From Sphingopyxis sp. MSC1_008 (lineage in GTDB: Bacteria > Pseudomonadota > Alphaproteobacteria > Sphingomonadales > Sphingomonadaceae), in assembly GCF_023197165.1 (NCBI RefSeq), contig NZ_JALPRD010000008.1, forward strand, positions 1 through 64,000: a stretch of DNA of 64,000 nucleotides, in the 5' to 3' direction. Position numbers and translations under genes: made by a program. How positions within the stretch are numbered: the first letter of the stretch is position 1; each line of letters opens with the position of its first letter. The notes below the pieces were generated by a model. The model made no database searches. It was not told the origin of the DNA and worked only from the letters and a program-made list of their open reading frames with translations. Positions 39,405 through 46,852 of the stretch are shown here, piece by piece.

Positions 39405-39634
39405 TATTGCTTCGAGCTTTTCTGATCGAGCTGGGAAAGAAGGTCGAGCATATTATCGGGCAGCTTTTCGGCGACGACATTGCCATAGATCATGCGCAGC
39501 TTCGCGCTCACCGGCTCGGGCGCCTGCCGACCAGTCAGCGTGCGATGCCACTGGTCGCCGTTCGTACCGGGAAAACTTCCCAGCGTGCGGCGCGGCGCAT
39601 CGGCGCCCGGGGGAAGGGGGCCCTTGCCGTTCAT
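39404..39634 (-). CDS. nepR: Anti-sigma factor NepR
   Basis: 76 residues from ATG 39634. The conserved NepR helices are near the C-terminus (VSAKLRMIYGNVVAEKLPDNMLDLL), which bind EcfG in unstressed cells and PhyR upon stress. An earlier in-frame ATG at 39658 lies within 2 nt of the transcription start predicted from the EcfG promoter at 39667-39691, so the later ATG, with a 26-nt leader, is preferred. The N-terminal ~40 residues are Gly/Pro-rich and variable, as in other sphingomonad NepR proteins. Coupled to ecfG downstream. Confidence 0.85.
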   Translation of the reverse strand: MNGKGPLPPGADAPRRTLGSFPGTNGDQWHRTLTGRQAPEPVSAKLRMIYGNVVAEKLPDNMLDLLSQLDQKSSKQ

Positions 39635-39666
39635 CCTGTTGTTGCCTTGCGTAGCCATGCGGGAGC

Positions 39667-39691
39667 AACGACGGGAACGGCCCCGGGTTCC
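39667..39691 (-). promoter_or_regulatory. EcfG-type promoter of nepR-ecfG
   Basis: On the minus strand GGAAC (39691-39687), a 16-nt spacer and CGTT (39670-39667) match the EcfG consensus GGAAC-N16-17-CGTT exactly. Transcription should start near 39660. This gives positive autoregulation of the nepR-ecfG operon and excludes the longer nepR starts. Confidence 0.85.
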
Positions 39692-39863
39692 CATGCCACT
39701 GGTTTTTTCGACGAACCGTGTTGCGACAAAAGCACAATGCCTGGTCCGGCCGGGATCGGTTATTGCCTCTTTGGGTGCGCTTTTGGTTCCCATAATGGAT
39801 TCAACCCGCTAAGCCCTCGGTCTATTCAGCGGTGCTTCAGGGCGCCCAAGCGATCAGGATTTT

Positions 39864-40481
39864 GTGACTAGCGACGAAACGCCTCAGCCGCTCGACGATG
39901 CCAGCTTCAAGCGTGAACTCGCGGCGATGTTGCCGCATCTGCGCGCATTCGGGCGCAGCCTGACGGGCAACGCCGACCTCGCCGACGACCTGGTGCAGGA
40001 AACGATGCTGAAGGCGTGGAAGGCGCGCGCGCAATATGTGCCGGGCCCGGCCAGCATGAAAAGCTGGGCGTTCGTCATCCTGCGCAATTGTTTCCTCTCG
40101 CAGATGCGGCGCAAGAAATTCACCGCCGAATATGACGAGCTTGCCGCCGAGCGGTTGCTTGTCGCGCCCGACGATCAGGACGACAGCCTGCACCTCGCCG
40201 ATGTGCAGCGCGCGTTGCTGCTGCTGCCCGTCGACCAGCGCGAGGCGCTGGTGCTGATCGGCGCCGGGCAATTATCCTATGAGGAAGGCGCGGCGATCTG
40301 CGGCTGCGCGGTCGGCACGATGAAAAGCCGCGTGTCGCGCGGCCGCGCGGCGCTGCAGACGATATTGGAGAGCGGCGAAATGCCGCGGCGCAGCGCCGAC
40401 GTGATGCCGTCGAGCGAGGCGTTCCGCACGATCATGGACAATGTCGATCAGCTCACCGCGAACGGTCCCGCCGGGGACTGA
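39864..40481 (+). CDS. Second general-stress ECF sigma factor, EcfG paralogue
   Basis: 205 residues from GTG 39864 (AGGA upstream). Clear paralogue of the sigma at 38772: region 2 LRAFGRSLTGNADLADDLVQETMLKAW and region 4 LPVDQREALVLIGAGQLSYEEGAAICGCAVGTMKSRVS parallel it closely. Also an EcfG-class member by pattern. It has no NepR partner of its own and is encoded divergently from nepR with ~230 nt between. No EcfG-type promoter is visible in front of it. Second EcfG paralogues in other alphaproteobacteria can modulate or substitute for the main sigma. Convergent with phyR. Confidence 0.9.
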   Translation: MTSDETPQPLDDASFKRELAAMLPHLRAFGRSLTGNADLADDLVQETMLKAWKARAQYVPGPASMKSWAFVILRNCFLSQMRRKKFTAEYDELAAERLLVAPDDQDDSLHLADVQRALLLLPVDQREALVLIGAGQLSYEEGAAICGCAVGTMKSRVSRGRAALQTILESGEMPRRSADVMPSSEAFRTIMDNVDQLTANGPAGD

Positions 40482-40502
40482 GGCTGTTTCGGTAAAGGGT
40501 AT

Positions 40503-40524
40503 CCCCTCCCGTAAACGGGAGGGG
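40503..40524. terminator. Hairpin between the convergent sigma and phyR genes
   Basis: CCCCTCCCGT (40503-40512) pairs with ACGGGAGGGG (40515-40524) with a 2-nt loop. Same cccctccc core as the repeats at 2052 and 48503. No T run in either direction, so it is a structure that may slow polymerase rather than an ideal terminator. Confidence 0.6.
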
Positions 40525-40538
40525 AGAGGAAAGAAGCC

Positions 40539-41333
40539 CTAGGCCGCGAGCTGCGGCGTGAAGAGCAAACTCTGGCTGATCGCCGCGCGCACGGTGTTTT
40601 CGCGGAACGGCTTTGAAATCAGGAAGGTCGGCTCGACGCGTCCGCCCGTAAGCAATTTTTCGGGAAAGGCGGTGATGAAGATCGCCGGCACCGGCGCGAT
40701 CGCCAATATGTCCTGCACCGCGTCGATCCCCGACGATCCGTCGGCAAGCTGGATGTCGGCAAGGACGAGCCCCGCGTCGGTCCGTTCGAACGCCGCCACG
40801 GCATCTTCGTGGGTGGTTGCGATGCCCGCGACGCGGTGACCCAGATCTCGCACGATCTGTTCGAGCTCCATCGCGATCAGCGGCTCGTCCTCGATGATCA
40901 GCACCGAAGTTTGCGATTCGCGGTCGAGTTCGCCGACCGCATCGGCGAGCAGCGTTTCGACCGTCGGCCCGTCGGTGCCGGTGATCAGCCCGGCTTCCTC
41001 GACCGAAAAGCCCTCGAGCGCGGTGAGCAACAGGATCTGCCGGCCGAGCGGTGTGATCTGGACGAGGCGCTGGTGCGCGGCACGGACGAGCGGGTGCTCG
41101 CCGTCATCGCTGTCTTCGCCCTCGTCGATATAGGCGCTTTCCCAGATGCGGTGGAAATTGCGGTAAAGGTCGATCCGGGTGCCGTCGCCGCTGTGGAATT
41201 CGTCGGGTGCCGCGACAATGACTTCGAGCGTTGTGTGGACGAAATTGTCGCCATGCTGCTGGCTGCCCGTCAGCGCGCGCGCGTAGCGGCGCAAGAACGG
41301 CAAGTGCCCGCGAAGTTCCTCACCCAATGTCAT
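40539..41333 (-). CDS. phyR: Stress response anti-anti-sigma regulator PhyR
   Basis: 264 residues from ATG 41333 (GGGAG upstream). The N-terminal ~150 residues mimic an ECF sigma factor (HLPFLRRYARALTGSQQHGDNFV then TPLGRQILLLTALEGFSVEEAGLI). The C-terminal ~120 residues are a receiver domain with the phosphorylated aspartate in LVLADIQLADGSSG and the SVLIIEDEPLIAMELE start. Phosphorylation exposes the sigma-like part, which captures NepR and frees EcfG. An EcfG-like promoter (41362-41387) lies upstream. Confidence 0.95.
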   Translation of the reverse strand: MTLGEELRGHLPFLRRYARALTGSQQHGDNFVHTTLEVIVAAPDEFHSGDGTRIDLYRNFHRIWESAYIDEGEDSDDGEHPLVRAAHQRLVQITPLGRQILLLTALEGFSVEEAGLITGTDGPTVETLLADAVGELDRESQTSVLIIEDEPLIAMELEQIVRDLGHRVAGIATTHEDAVAAFERTDAGLVLADIQLADGSSGIDAVQDILAIAPVPAIFITAFPEKLLTGGRVEPTFLISKPFRENTVRAAISQSLLFTPQLAA

Positions 41334-41361
41334 CAAAATTGCTCCCTCTTGAATGCAGTCA

Positions 41362-41387
41362 TACGCGTCCCGGCGCGGGTCGGTTCC
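41362..41387 (-). promoter_or_regulatory. Probable EcfG-type promoter of phyR
   Basis: Minus strand GGAAC (41387-41383), 17-nt spacer, CGTA (41365-41362). The -35 is exact and the -10 differs from CGTT in the last base. Its distance to ATG 41333 would give a leader of ~22 nt. This would give positive feedback, as known for phyR in other alphaproteobacteria. Confidence 0.55.
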
Positions 41388-41540
41388 GTCTGATGGCGTA
41401 AACAGCGGCGCTAACCGTTGCAACTTGTCGCGCCCCAATGCGTAGAGTCAGCCGGGACGCGATGAGAATGCGAAGTAAGTAAGTGGAATGTCGCCACTTT
41501 CCCGTTACGGCGCGAGCATGCTTTTGTAGGGACCCTTTTC

Positions 41541-43088
41541 ATGGCAGAGCGGCGCCCCGGGGACATCAGCGATGCGGAGTCATCGGCATCGCAAGGCAGC
41601 GAGGGACGAGGTTTGGCGGACGGGGGAGACGAAGCTGCAGCACGCGCCGAAAGGCTGCGTCTCGACACGCTTCGCGAATATCGCATCATGGATACCCCGC
41701 CCGAGCAGGCGTTCGATCGCGTCACGAAAATGGTCGCGGACCTGTACGGCGTGCCGATCGCGCTGGTCTCGCTGGTCGACGATTGCCGCCAGTGGTTCAA
41801 ATCGGCGTACGGCCTCGATACCCCCGAAACGCCGCGCGAGATCAGCTTTTGCCAATATGTCATCGCCGAGGAGCGGCCGGTGATGGTGACCGACGTGCTG
41901 GGCGATCCGCGCTTTCAGGACAATCCGCTGGTGACCGGCGACCTGCACATCCGTTTCTATGCCGGGGTGCCGCTGCGCGCTTATAACGGCGCGATCCTCG
42001 GCAGCCTTTGCGTGATCGACCGCGAAGAACGCGGACCGTTGACCGATGTCGAGCTCGAACGGCTCGAGGATTTCGCCGGGATCATCATGGCCGAGGCCGA
42101 TCTCCGCCGCATCGGCGTCGAGCGCGACGAGGCGCGCCGGACGCTCGAGCGCGCGCTCGATTTTTCAGGGATAGCGACCTGGCAATATGACCCCCGGACC
42201 GACCGGCTGAGCACGCAGGGCGCCGGCGCCGAACTATGGGGTTCCGAATTCCAGGCGATGCTTGCGACCGGCAACGGATTTTTCGACCTGGTCCACCCCG
42301 ACGACCGGGCCGCGCTGCGCGAAATACTGAAGGAAGCGATCGCGAACGGCACGCCCTATGCGGCCGAATATCGGGTTCTCAATCCCGAGCGCGGGGTGCG
42401 CTGGAACGCCGTGCGCGGTGACTGGGACGTGCGGTCGGACGATGCGATGCTGACCGGGGTGAGCATCGACATCACCGAACAGAAAAGCCGGCAGGAAAAT
42501 GCCAATCTGTTGATGCGCGAATTGCATCACCGGATGCGCAACCTGTTCGCGACGGTCAGCGCGATCATCTCGCTGACCCGCCACGCCGCGCGCGATGTCG
42601 ACGATTATGTCGAGCGGATCAGCAGCCGGCTCGACGCGCTTAACCGCGCGCAGAATGTGCTGCTCGGCGCCAATTTCATGACCGGATCGATGCACGCGCT
42701 GATGCGCGAGGTCGAGGCGGCTTTTCCACGCATCCACTGGTCGGGCCCCGACCTGCTGCTGCCCGAAAATGCGCTGGTCGCGATGGCGCTGGTGTTCAAC
42801 GAACTCGCAACCAATGCGGTCAAGCATGGCGCGCTGGCGGAGGACGGCGGGCGCGTCGAGGTCGATTGGTCACAGGATTCCGACGGCAGCGAGTCGCGGA
42901 TGTTCCGGCTGACCTGGACCGAAACCGGGACGCAGGGGCTGGTCGGGCCGCCCGACCGCACCAGTTTCGGCACGTTGCTGATGGAACGCAGCGTGCGCAA
43001 CAATCTGGGCGGCACGATCGCGCGACACTGGGAACCGACGGGGTTAGTGGCCGAAATCGCGCTGCCCGCCAAGTGGCGCGAGGCGTAA
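41541..43088 (+). CDS. GAF-PAS-HWE-family sensor histidine kinase
   Basis: 515 residues, no membrane segment, so cytosolic. An N-terminal tail of ~30 residues is followed by a GAF domain (about 35-185, MDTPPEQAFDRVTKMVADLYG), a PAS domain (about 205-320), a dimerisation/phosphoacceptor helix with LMRELHHRMRNLFATVSAIISL, and an HWE/HisKA_2-type ATPase with VFNELATNAVKHGAL. Such kinases phosphorylate PhyR in the general stress response, and the gene is divergent from phyR here, so that is the expected partner. It may sense cytosolic signals through GAF or PAS; the ligand is unknown. Confidence 0.9.
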   Translation: MAERRPGDISDAESSASQGSEGRGLADGGDEAAARAERLRLDTLREYRIMDTPPEQAFDRVTKMVADLYGVPIALVSLVDDCRQWFKSAYGLDTPETPREISFCQYVIAEERPVMVTDVLGDPRFQDNPLVTGDLHIRFYAGVPLRAYNGAILGSLCVIDREERGPLTDVELERLEDFAGIIMAEADLRRIGVERDEARRTLERALDFSGIATWQYDPRTDRLSTQGAGAELWGSEFQAMLATGNGFFDLVHPDDRAALREILKEAIANGTPYAAEYRVLNPERGVRWNAVRGDWDVRSDDAMLTGVSIDITEQKSRQENANLLMRELHHRMRNLFATVSAIISLTRHAARDVDDYVERISSRLDALNRAQNVLLGANFMTGSMHALMREVEAAFPRIHWSGPDLLLPENALVAMALVFNELATNAVKHGALAEDGGRVEVDWSQDSDGSESRMFRLTWTETGTQGLVGPPDRTSFGTLLMERSVRNNLGGTIARHWEPTGLVAEIALPAKWREA

Positions 43089-43134
43089 ACGCGGCGTAGC
43101 GATTTGTAGCGTAAACGCGACGGGGCGATTTGTT
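43083..43134. repeat. Two tandem 26-bp units before the LexA box
   Basis: Units 43083-43108 and 43109-43134 share 22 of 26 positions (core GTAAACGCG and GCGATTTGT). The first covers the kinase stop codon; the second runs into the LexA box. It may be a simple duplication or a paired protein-binding site. Confidence 0.75.
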
Positions 43135-43146
43135 CTTGCTATGTTC
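43132..43146. promoter_or_regulatory. LexA (SOS) box, alphaproteobacterial type
   Basis: GTTC (43132-43135), 7 nt, GTTC (43143-43146) matches the alphaproteobacterial LexA consensus GTTC-N7-GTTC exactly. It ends 18 nt before ATG 43165, so LexA would repress the repair operon that follows until DNA damage. Confidence 0.85.
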
Positions 43147-43164
43147 TCATGCTAGGCATGGGGC

Positions 43165-44415
43165 ATGTCCGCCAAACCGATTCTGAAAAAGCTGAGCATC
43201 CTGGCCGATGCGGCCAAATATGACGCGTCTTGCGCATCGTCGGGAACGGTCAAACGCGATTCGGTGGCGAGCAAGGGCATCGGGTCGACCGAGGGCATGG
43301 GAATCTGTCACAGCTATGCCCCCGATGGCCGATGCATTTCGCTGCTCAAGATATTGCTGACCAACTTCTGCATTTACGACTGCCGTTTCTGCATCAACCG
43401 CGCGTCGAGCAATGTCGAGCGCGCGCGATTCAGTCCGCAGGAGGTCGTGCGGCTGACGCTCGATTTCTACAAGCGCAACTATATCGAAGGGCTGTTCCTC
43501 TCGTCGGGAATCATCCGCTCCGAAGATTATACGATGGAGCAACTCGTCGAGGTTGCGCGCATATTGCGCGAGGAGCATCGCTTCCAGGGCTATATTCATT
43601 TGAAGACGATCGCGGGCGCCGATCCCGGATTGATCGCGCTCGCGGGGCTTTATGCCGACCGGCTGTCGACCAATGTCGAGTTGCCGACCGAGGCAGGCCT
43701 TTCAAGTTTCGCGCCCGAGAAAAAGCCCGAGACGATCCGCAAGACGATGGCGTCGGTGCGCATCGGCGCCGACGATGCGATCGAGGCGGCGAAGAGCCGG
43801 TTGATCGGCAAGGCGATGCCGCCGCGCTTCGCGCCCGCGGGGCAATCGACGCAGATGATCGTCGGCGCCGATGCGGCGCGCGACGACGATATATTGAAGA
43901 CCGCGACGAACCTTTATTCGGGATACCGGCTCCGCCGCGTCTATTATTCGGCGTATAGCCCGATCCCCGATGCGAGCAGCGACCTGCCGCCGGTGCGCCC
44001 GCCCTTGATGCGCGAGCACCGGTTGTATCAGGCCGACTGGCTGCTGCGCTTCTATGGCTTCGAGCGCGCCGAGATCATGGAGGGCGCGAGCGGGGGGATG
44101 CTCGATCTCGCGATCGATCCCAAGCTTGCCTGGGCGCTGATGCGGCGCGAGGCGTTTCCCGTCGACATCAACCGCGCGCCGCGCGAACTGCTGCTGCGCG
44201 TGCCGGGGCTTGGGACGCGTGCGGTCGACCGCATCGTCGCGGCGCGGCGGCTGGGCAAGCTACGGCTCGGCGATCTCGCAAAGCTGACGGCGTCGGTGAA
44301 GAAGGTCTTGCCGTTCATCGTCACCCTCGACTGGCGGCCGGGCAAGCTGACCGACAGCGCCGACCTGCGCGCACGCTTTGCGCCGCCGGCGGAGCAGTTG
44401 GCGCTCGCGCTGTGA
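43165..44415 (+). CDS. Putative DNA modification/repair radical SAM protein
   Basis: 416 residues. The radical SAM cluster motif is CIYDCRFC (C-x3-C-x2-C) around residues 70-77, with further cysteines N-terminal (DASCASS, GICHSY). A helix-hairpin-helix (LLLRVPGLGTRAVDRIVAARRLG, about residues 339-361) at the C-terminal end would bind DNA. This is the family annotated as probable DNA modification/repair radical SAM protein, normally paired with the DUF4130-UdgX gene that follows. Chemistry unknown; a damaged-base reversal role is inferred. First gene of a four-gene LexA-boxed operon, overlapping the next by 4 nt. Confidence 0.9.
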   Translation: MSAKPILKKLSILADAAKYDASCASSGTVKRDSVASKGIGSTEGMGICHSYAPDGRCISLLKILLTNFCIYDCRFCINRASSNVERARFSPQEVVRLTLDFYKRNYIEGLFLSSGIIRSEDYTMEQLVEVARILREEHRFQGYIHLKTIAGADPGLIALAGLYADRLSTNVELPTEAGLSSFAPEKKPETIRKTMASVRIGADDAIEAAKSRLIGKAMPPRFAPAGQSTQMIVGADAARDDDILKTATNLYSGYRLRRVYYSAYSPIPDASSDLPPVRPPLMREHRLYQADWLLRFYGFERAEIMEGASGGMLDLAIDPKLAWALMRREAFPVDINRAPRELLLRVPGLGTRAVDRIVAARRLGKLRLGDLAKLTASVKKVLPFIVTLDWRPGKLTDSADLRARFAPPAEQLALAL

Positions 44416-45839
44416 GAGAGATTGTGCTCGCCGAGCCCGGCGATTTTGCCGAATGGCGGAGCGCGGCGCGCGGGTTGCTTGCGGGCGGTGTCGCGCCCGA
44501 AGATGTGAGCTGGCGCGGCGGCGCGGAGGGCGCGTCGCTGTTCGGCGATGCAGCGGCGCCAGCGTCAGCCGGCGCGGTGTCGCTGCCGCGCGAATTGCTC
44601 GAAATCGCCGAGCGGGTGATCTGCCATCGCGACCCCGAGGTTCCGGCGCGGCTCTATCGGATCATCTGGCGCGCGGCGCGCGATCGGCAATTGCTGGCGC
44701 GGACGACCGATGCCGAAGTCGACTGGCTGCGGAAGGCTGACAAGATTATCCGCCGTGACGTGCATAAGATGCACGCATTCGTCCGGTTCCGGCGCTTGGG
44801 CGAGGAGGCGGGGCGCGAGAGTTTCGCGGCGTGGTTCGAACCGTCGCACCGCATCTTGCGGCTGACCGCGCCTTTCTTTCAGCGGCGCTTCTATGGCATG
44901 GACTGGGCGATCGTGACGCCCGACGCGCGCGCGATCTGGCAGGACGAGACGCTTGTCTACGGCCCGGGCGGAACGAAGGACGAGGTGCCGGACAGCGATG
45001 TGGTCGAGGACCAGTGGCGCACCTATTATGGCGCGATCTTCAATCCCGCGCGCGTGAAAATCGACGCGATGCGCGCCGAAATGCCCAAGAAATATTGGAA
45101 GAACCTGCCCGAGGCGCAGGATATCGCGCCGCTGCTCGCGGGCGCCGAGGCAAGGGTGGAACGCATGCGCGAAGCGGCCGTTTCTCTGGCGAACCCTTTG
45201 ACCGACAAATGGCGGACGCGCGTGCCCGACGAATTGCTGCTCGATGACGATGTGAAGACGCTGGGCGACGTGGCGCGCGCGGTCGATCGCTGCACGCGCT
45301 GCCCGCTCTACTGCAACGCGACGCAGGGGGTGGCGGGCGAGGGGCCGGGCGCGGCGCGGATCATGCTCGTCGGCGAGCAGCCGGGCGATCAGGAGGATTT
45401 GCAGGGGCGGCCGTTCGTGGGACCGGCGGGGCACGTTCTCAATGAGGCGCTGGAGGAAGCGGGGCTCGACCGCAGGCGGTTGTTCCTCACTAACGCGGTC
45501 AAGCATTTCAAATTTGAGCCGCGCGGCAAAAGGCGCCTCCATCAAAATCCGACGACGGGCGAGATCGATATCTGCCGCTGGTGGCTCGACAAGGAGCGTG
45601 CGTTTGTTCAGCCGGACCTGATCGTTACCTTGGGCGCGAGCGCGCTGCGCGGAGTGACGGGCAAGAGCGTGAGCATCAAGTCGATGCGCGGCGCGGTGCA
45701 TGAGCTGGATGGGGGAAGCAAACTGGTCGCAACGATCCATCCCTCCTTCCTGCTCCGCCTCCCCGATCGCGAACGCGCCGCCGAGGAGCGGGCGATGTTC
45801 GTTGCCGACCTGATCCGCGCGCGGAAACTTGCCGCCTGA
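44412..45839 (+). CDS. udgX: DUF4130-UdgX fusion protein (uracil-DNA binding)
   Basis: 475 residues from GTG 44412. The N-terminal ~235 residues are a DUF4130 domain (probable DNA metabolism protein). The C-terminal half is UdgX, a uracil-DNA glycosylase relative that forms a covalent link to the abasic site after excising uracil. Visible: Fe-S cysteines CTRCPLYC, GEQPGDQEDLQGRPFVGPAG, and the diagnostic GKRRLHQNP loop with H377 as the covalently linking histidine. The late HPSFLLR is the usual motif 3. Coupled by overlaps to both neighbours in the SOS operon. Confidence 0.93.
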   Translation: MREIVLAEPGDFAEWRSAARGLLAGGVAPEDVSWRGGAEGASLFGDAAAPASAGAVSLPRELLEIAERVICHRDPEVPARLYRIIWRAARDRQLLARTTDAEVDWLRKADKIIRRDVHKMHAFVRFRRLGEEAGRESFAAWFEPSHRILRLTAPFFQRRFYGMDWAIVTPDARAIWQDETLVYGPGGTKDEVPDSDVVEDQWRTYYGAIFNPARVKIDAMRAEMPKKYWKNLPEAQDIAPLLAGAEARVERMREAAVSLANPLTDKWRTRVPDELLLDDDVKTLGDVARAVDRCTRCPLYCNATQGVAGEGPGAARIMLVGEQPGDQEDLQGRPFVGPAGHVLNEALEEAGLDRRRLFLTNAVKHFKFEPRGKRRLHQNPTTGEIDICRWWLDKERAFVQPDLIVTLGASALRGVTGKSVSIKSMRGAVHELDGGSKLVATIHPSFLLRLPDRERAAEERAMFVADLIRARKLAA

Positions 45840-46852
45840 TGGCGAAGGCCAAATCCTGGATCGAGCCGCATGCAAGCGGCATCTATGTGAAACCCGCCGA
45901 CCTGTGGATCGACCCGTCGCGCCCCGTCGAGCGTGCCGCGGTGACGCACGGTCATGCCGATCATGCGCGGAGCGGCCATGGATCGGTGTTCGCGACCCCC
46001 GAGACGCTGGCGATCATGGCGCTGCGTTATGGCGTCGATGTCGAGGCGAGCCATAATCAGGCGTATGAATATGGCGACGGGTTCGAGCGCGGCGGGGTGC
46101 GGTTCAGCTTCCACCCGGCGGGGCATGTGCTCGGCAGCGCGCAGATCTTGATGGAATATGCGGGCGAGCGGATCGTCGTCACGGGCGACTACAAGCGGCG
46201 CGCCGATCCGACCTGCGCGCCGTTCGAGGTCGTACCGTGCGACATCTTCGTCACGGAGGCGACCTTTGGCCTGCCGGTGTTTCGTCATCCGCCGACCGCC
46301 GACGAGATCGCCAAGCTGATCGGCGCGGTGCGCGCCGAGCCCGACCGCTCGGTGCTCGTCGGCGCCTATGCGCTCGGCAAGGCGCAGCGCGTGATCGCCG
46401 AATTGCGCGGTGCGGGGTGGGATGCGCCGATCTATATCCACGGCGCGCTCGAGAAGATGTGCCAGCTTTATGCGGTGCACGGTGTCGATCTTGGCGAACT
46501 GCGGTTGGTTTCGGAGACTGACAAGGCCGAGATGGCGGGGCAAATCGTCCTTGCGCCGCCCTCGGCGCTCAACGACCGCTGGTCGCGGCGGCTGCCCGAT
46601 CCGGTGACCGCGATGGCGTCGGGCTGGATGCGCGTGCGCCAGCGCGCGCGGCAGCGGATGGTCGAGCTGCCGCTGGTGATTTCGGATCATGCCGATTGGG
46701 ACGAACTGACAACGACGATTTCGGAAGTGAACCCCAAGGAGAGCTGGATCACGCACGGCAGCGAAGACGGGCTGCTCCGCTGGTGCGAACTGCATCAGCG
46801 CAAAGCGCGCGCGCTGCACCTCGTCGGCCGCGATCTGGAGGAAGAGGCGTGA
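45839..46852 (+). CDS. Ligase-associated DNA exonuclease (MBL/beta-CASP)
   Basis: 337 residues, ATG overlapping the udgX stop as TGATG. Metallo-beta-lactamase motif THGHADHAR (H-x-H-x-D-H) near residues 37-45 and TGDYKRR; the HPAGHVLGSAQI segment is typical. The family is annotated as ligase-associated DNA exonuclease or mRNA 3'-end processing factor and is adjacent to an ATP ligase in many genomes. It would trim DNA ends before sealing. It overlaps the ligase by 4 nt. The usual third partner, a ligase-associated DEXH helicase, is not encoded here. Confidence 0.9.
   Translation: MAKAKSWIEPHASGIYVKPADLWIDPSRPVERAAVTHGHADHARSGHGSVFATPETLAIMALRYGVDVEASHNQAYEYGDGFERGGVRFSFHPAGHVLGSAQILMEYAGERIVVTGDYKRRADPTCAPFEVVPCDIFVTEATFGLPVFRHPPTADEIAKLIGAVRAEPDRSVLVGAYALGKAQRVIAELRGAGWDAPIYIHGALEKMCQLYAVHGVDLGELRLVSETDKAEMAGQIVLAPPSALNDRWSRRLPDPVTAMASGWMRVRQRARQRMVELPLVISDHADWDELTTTISEVNPKESWITHGSEDGLLRWCELHQRKARALHLVGRDLEEEA

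Noticed and set aside
41485-41506. EcfG-like promoter before the HWE kinase gene
   Set aside because: GGAAT and CGTT occur but with a 13-nt spacer rather than 16-17 nt, and the -35 has a mismatch.
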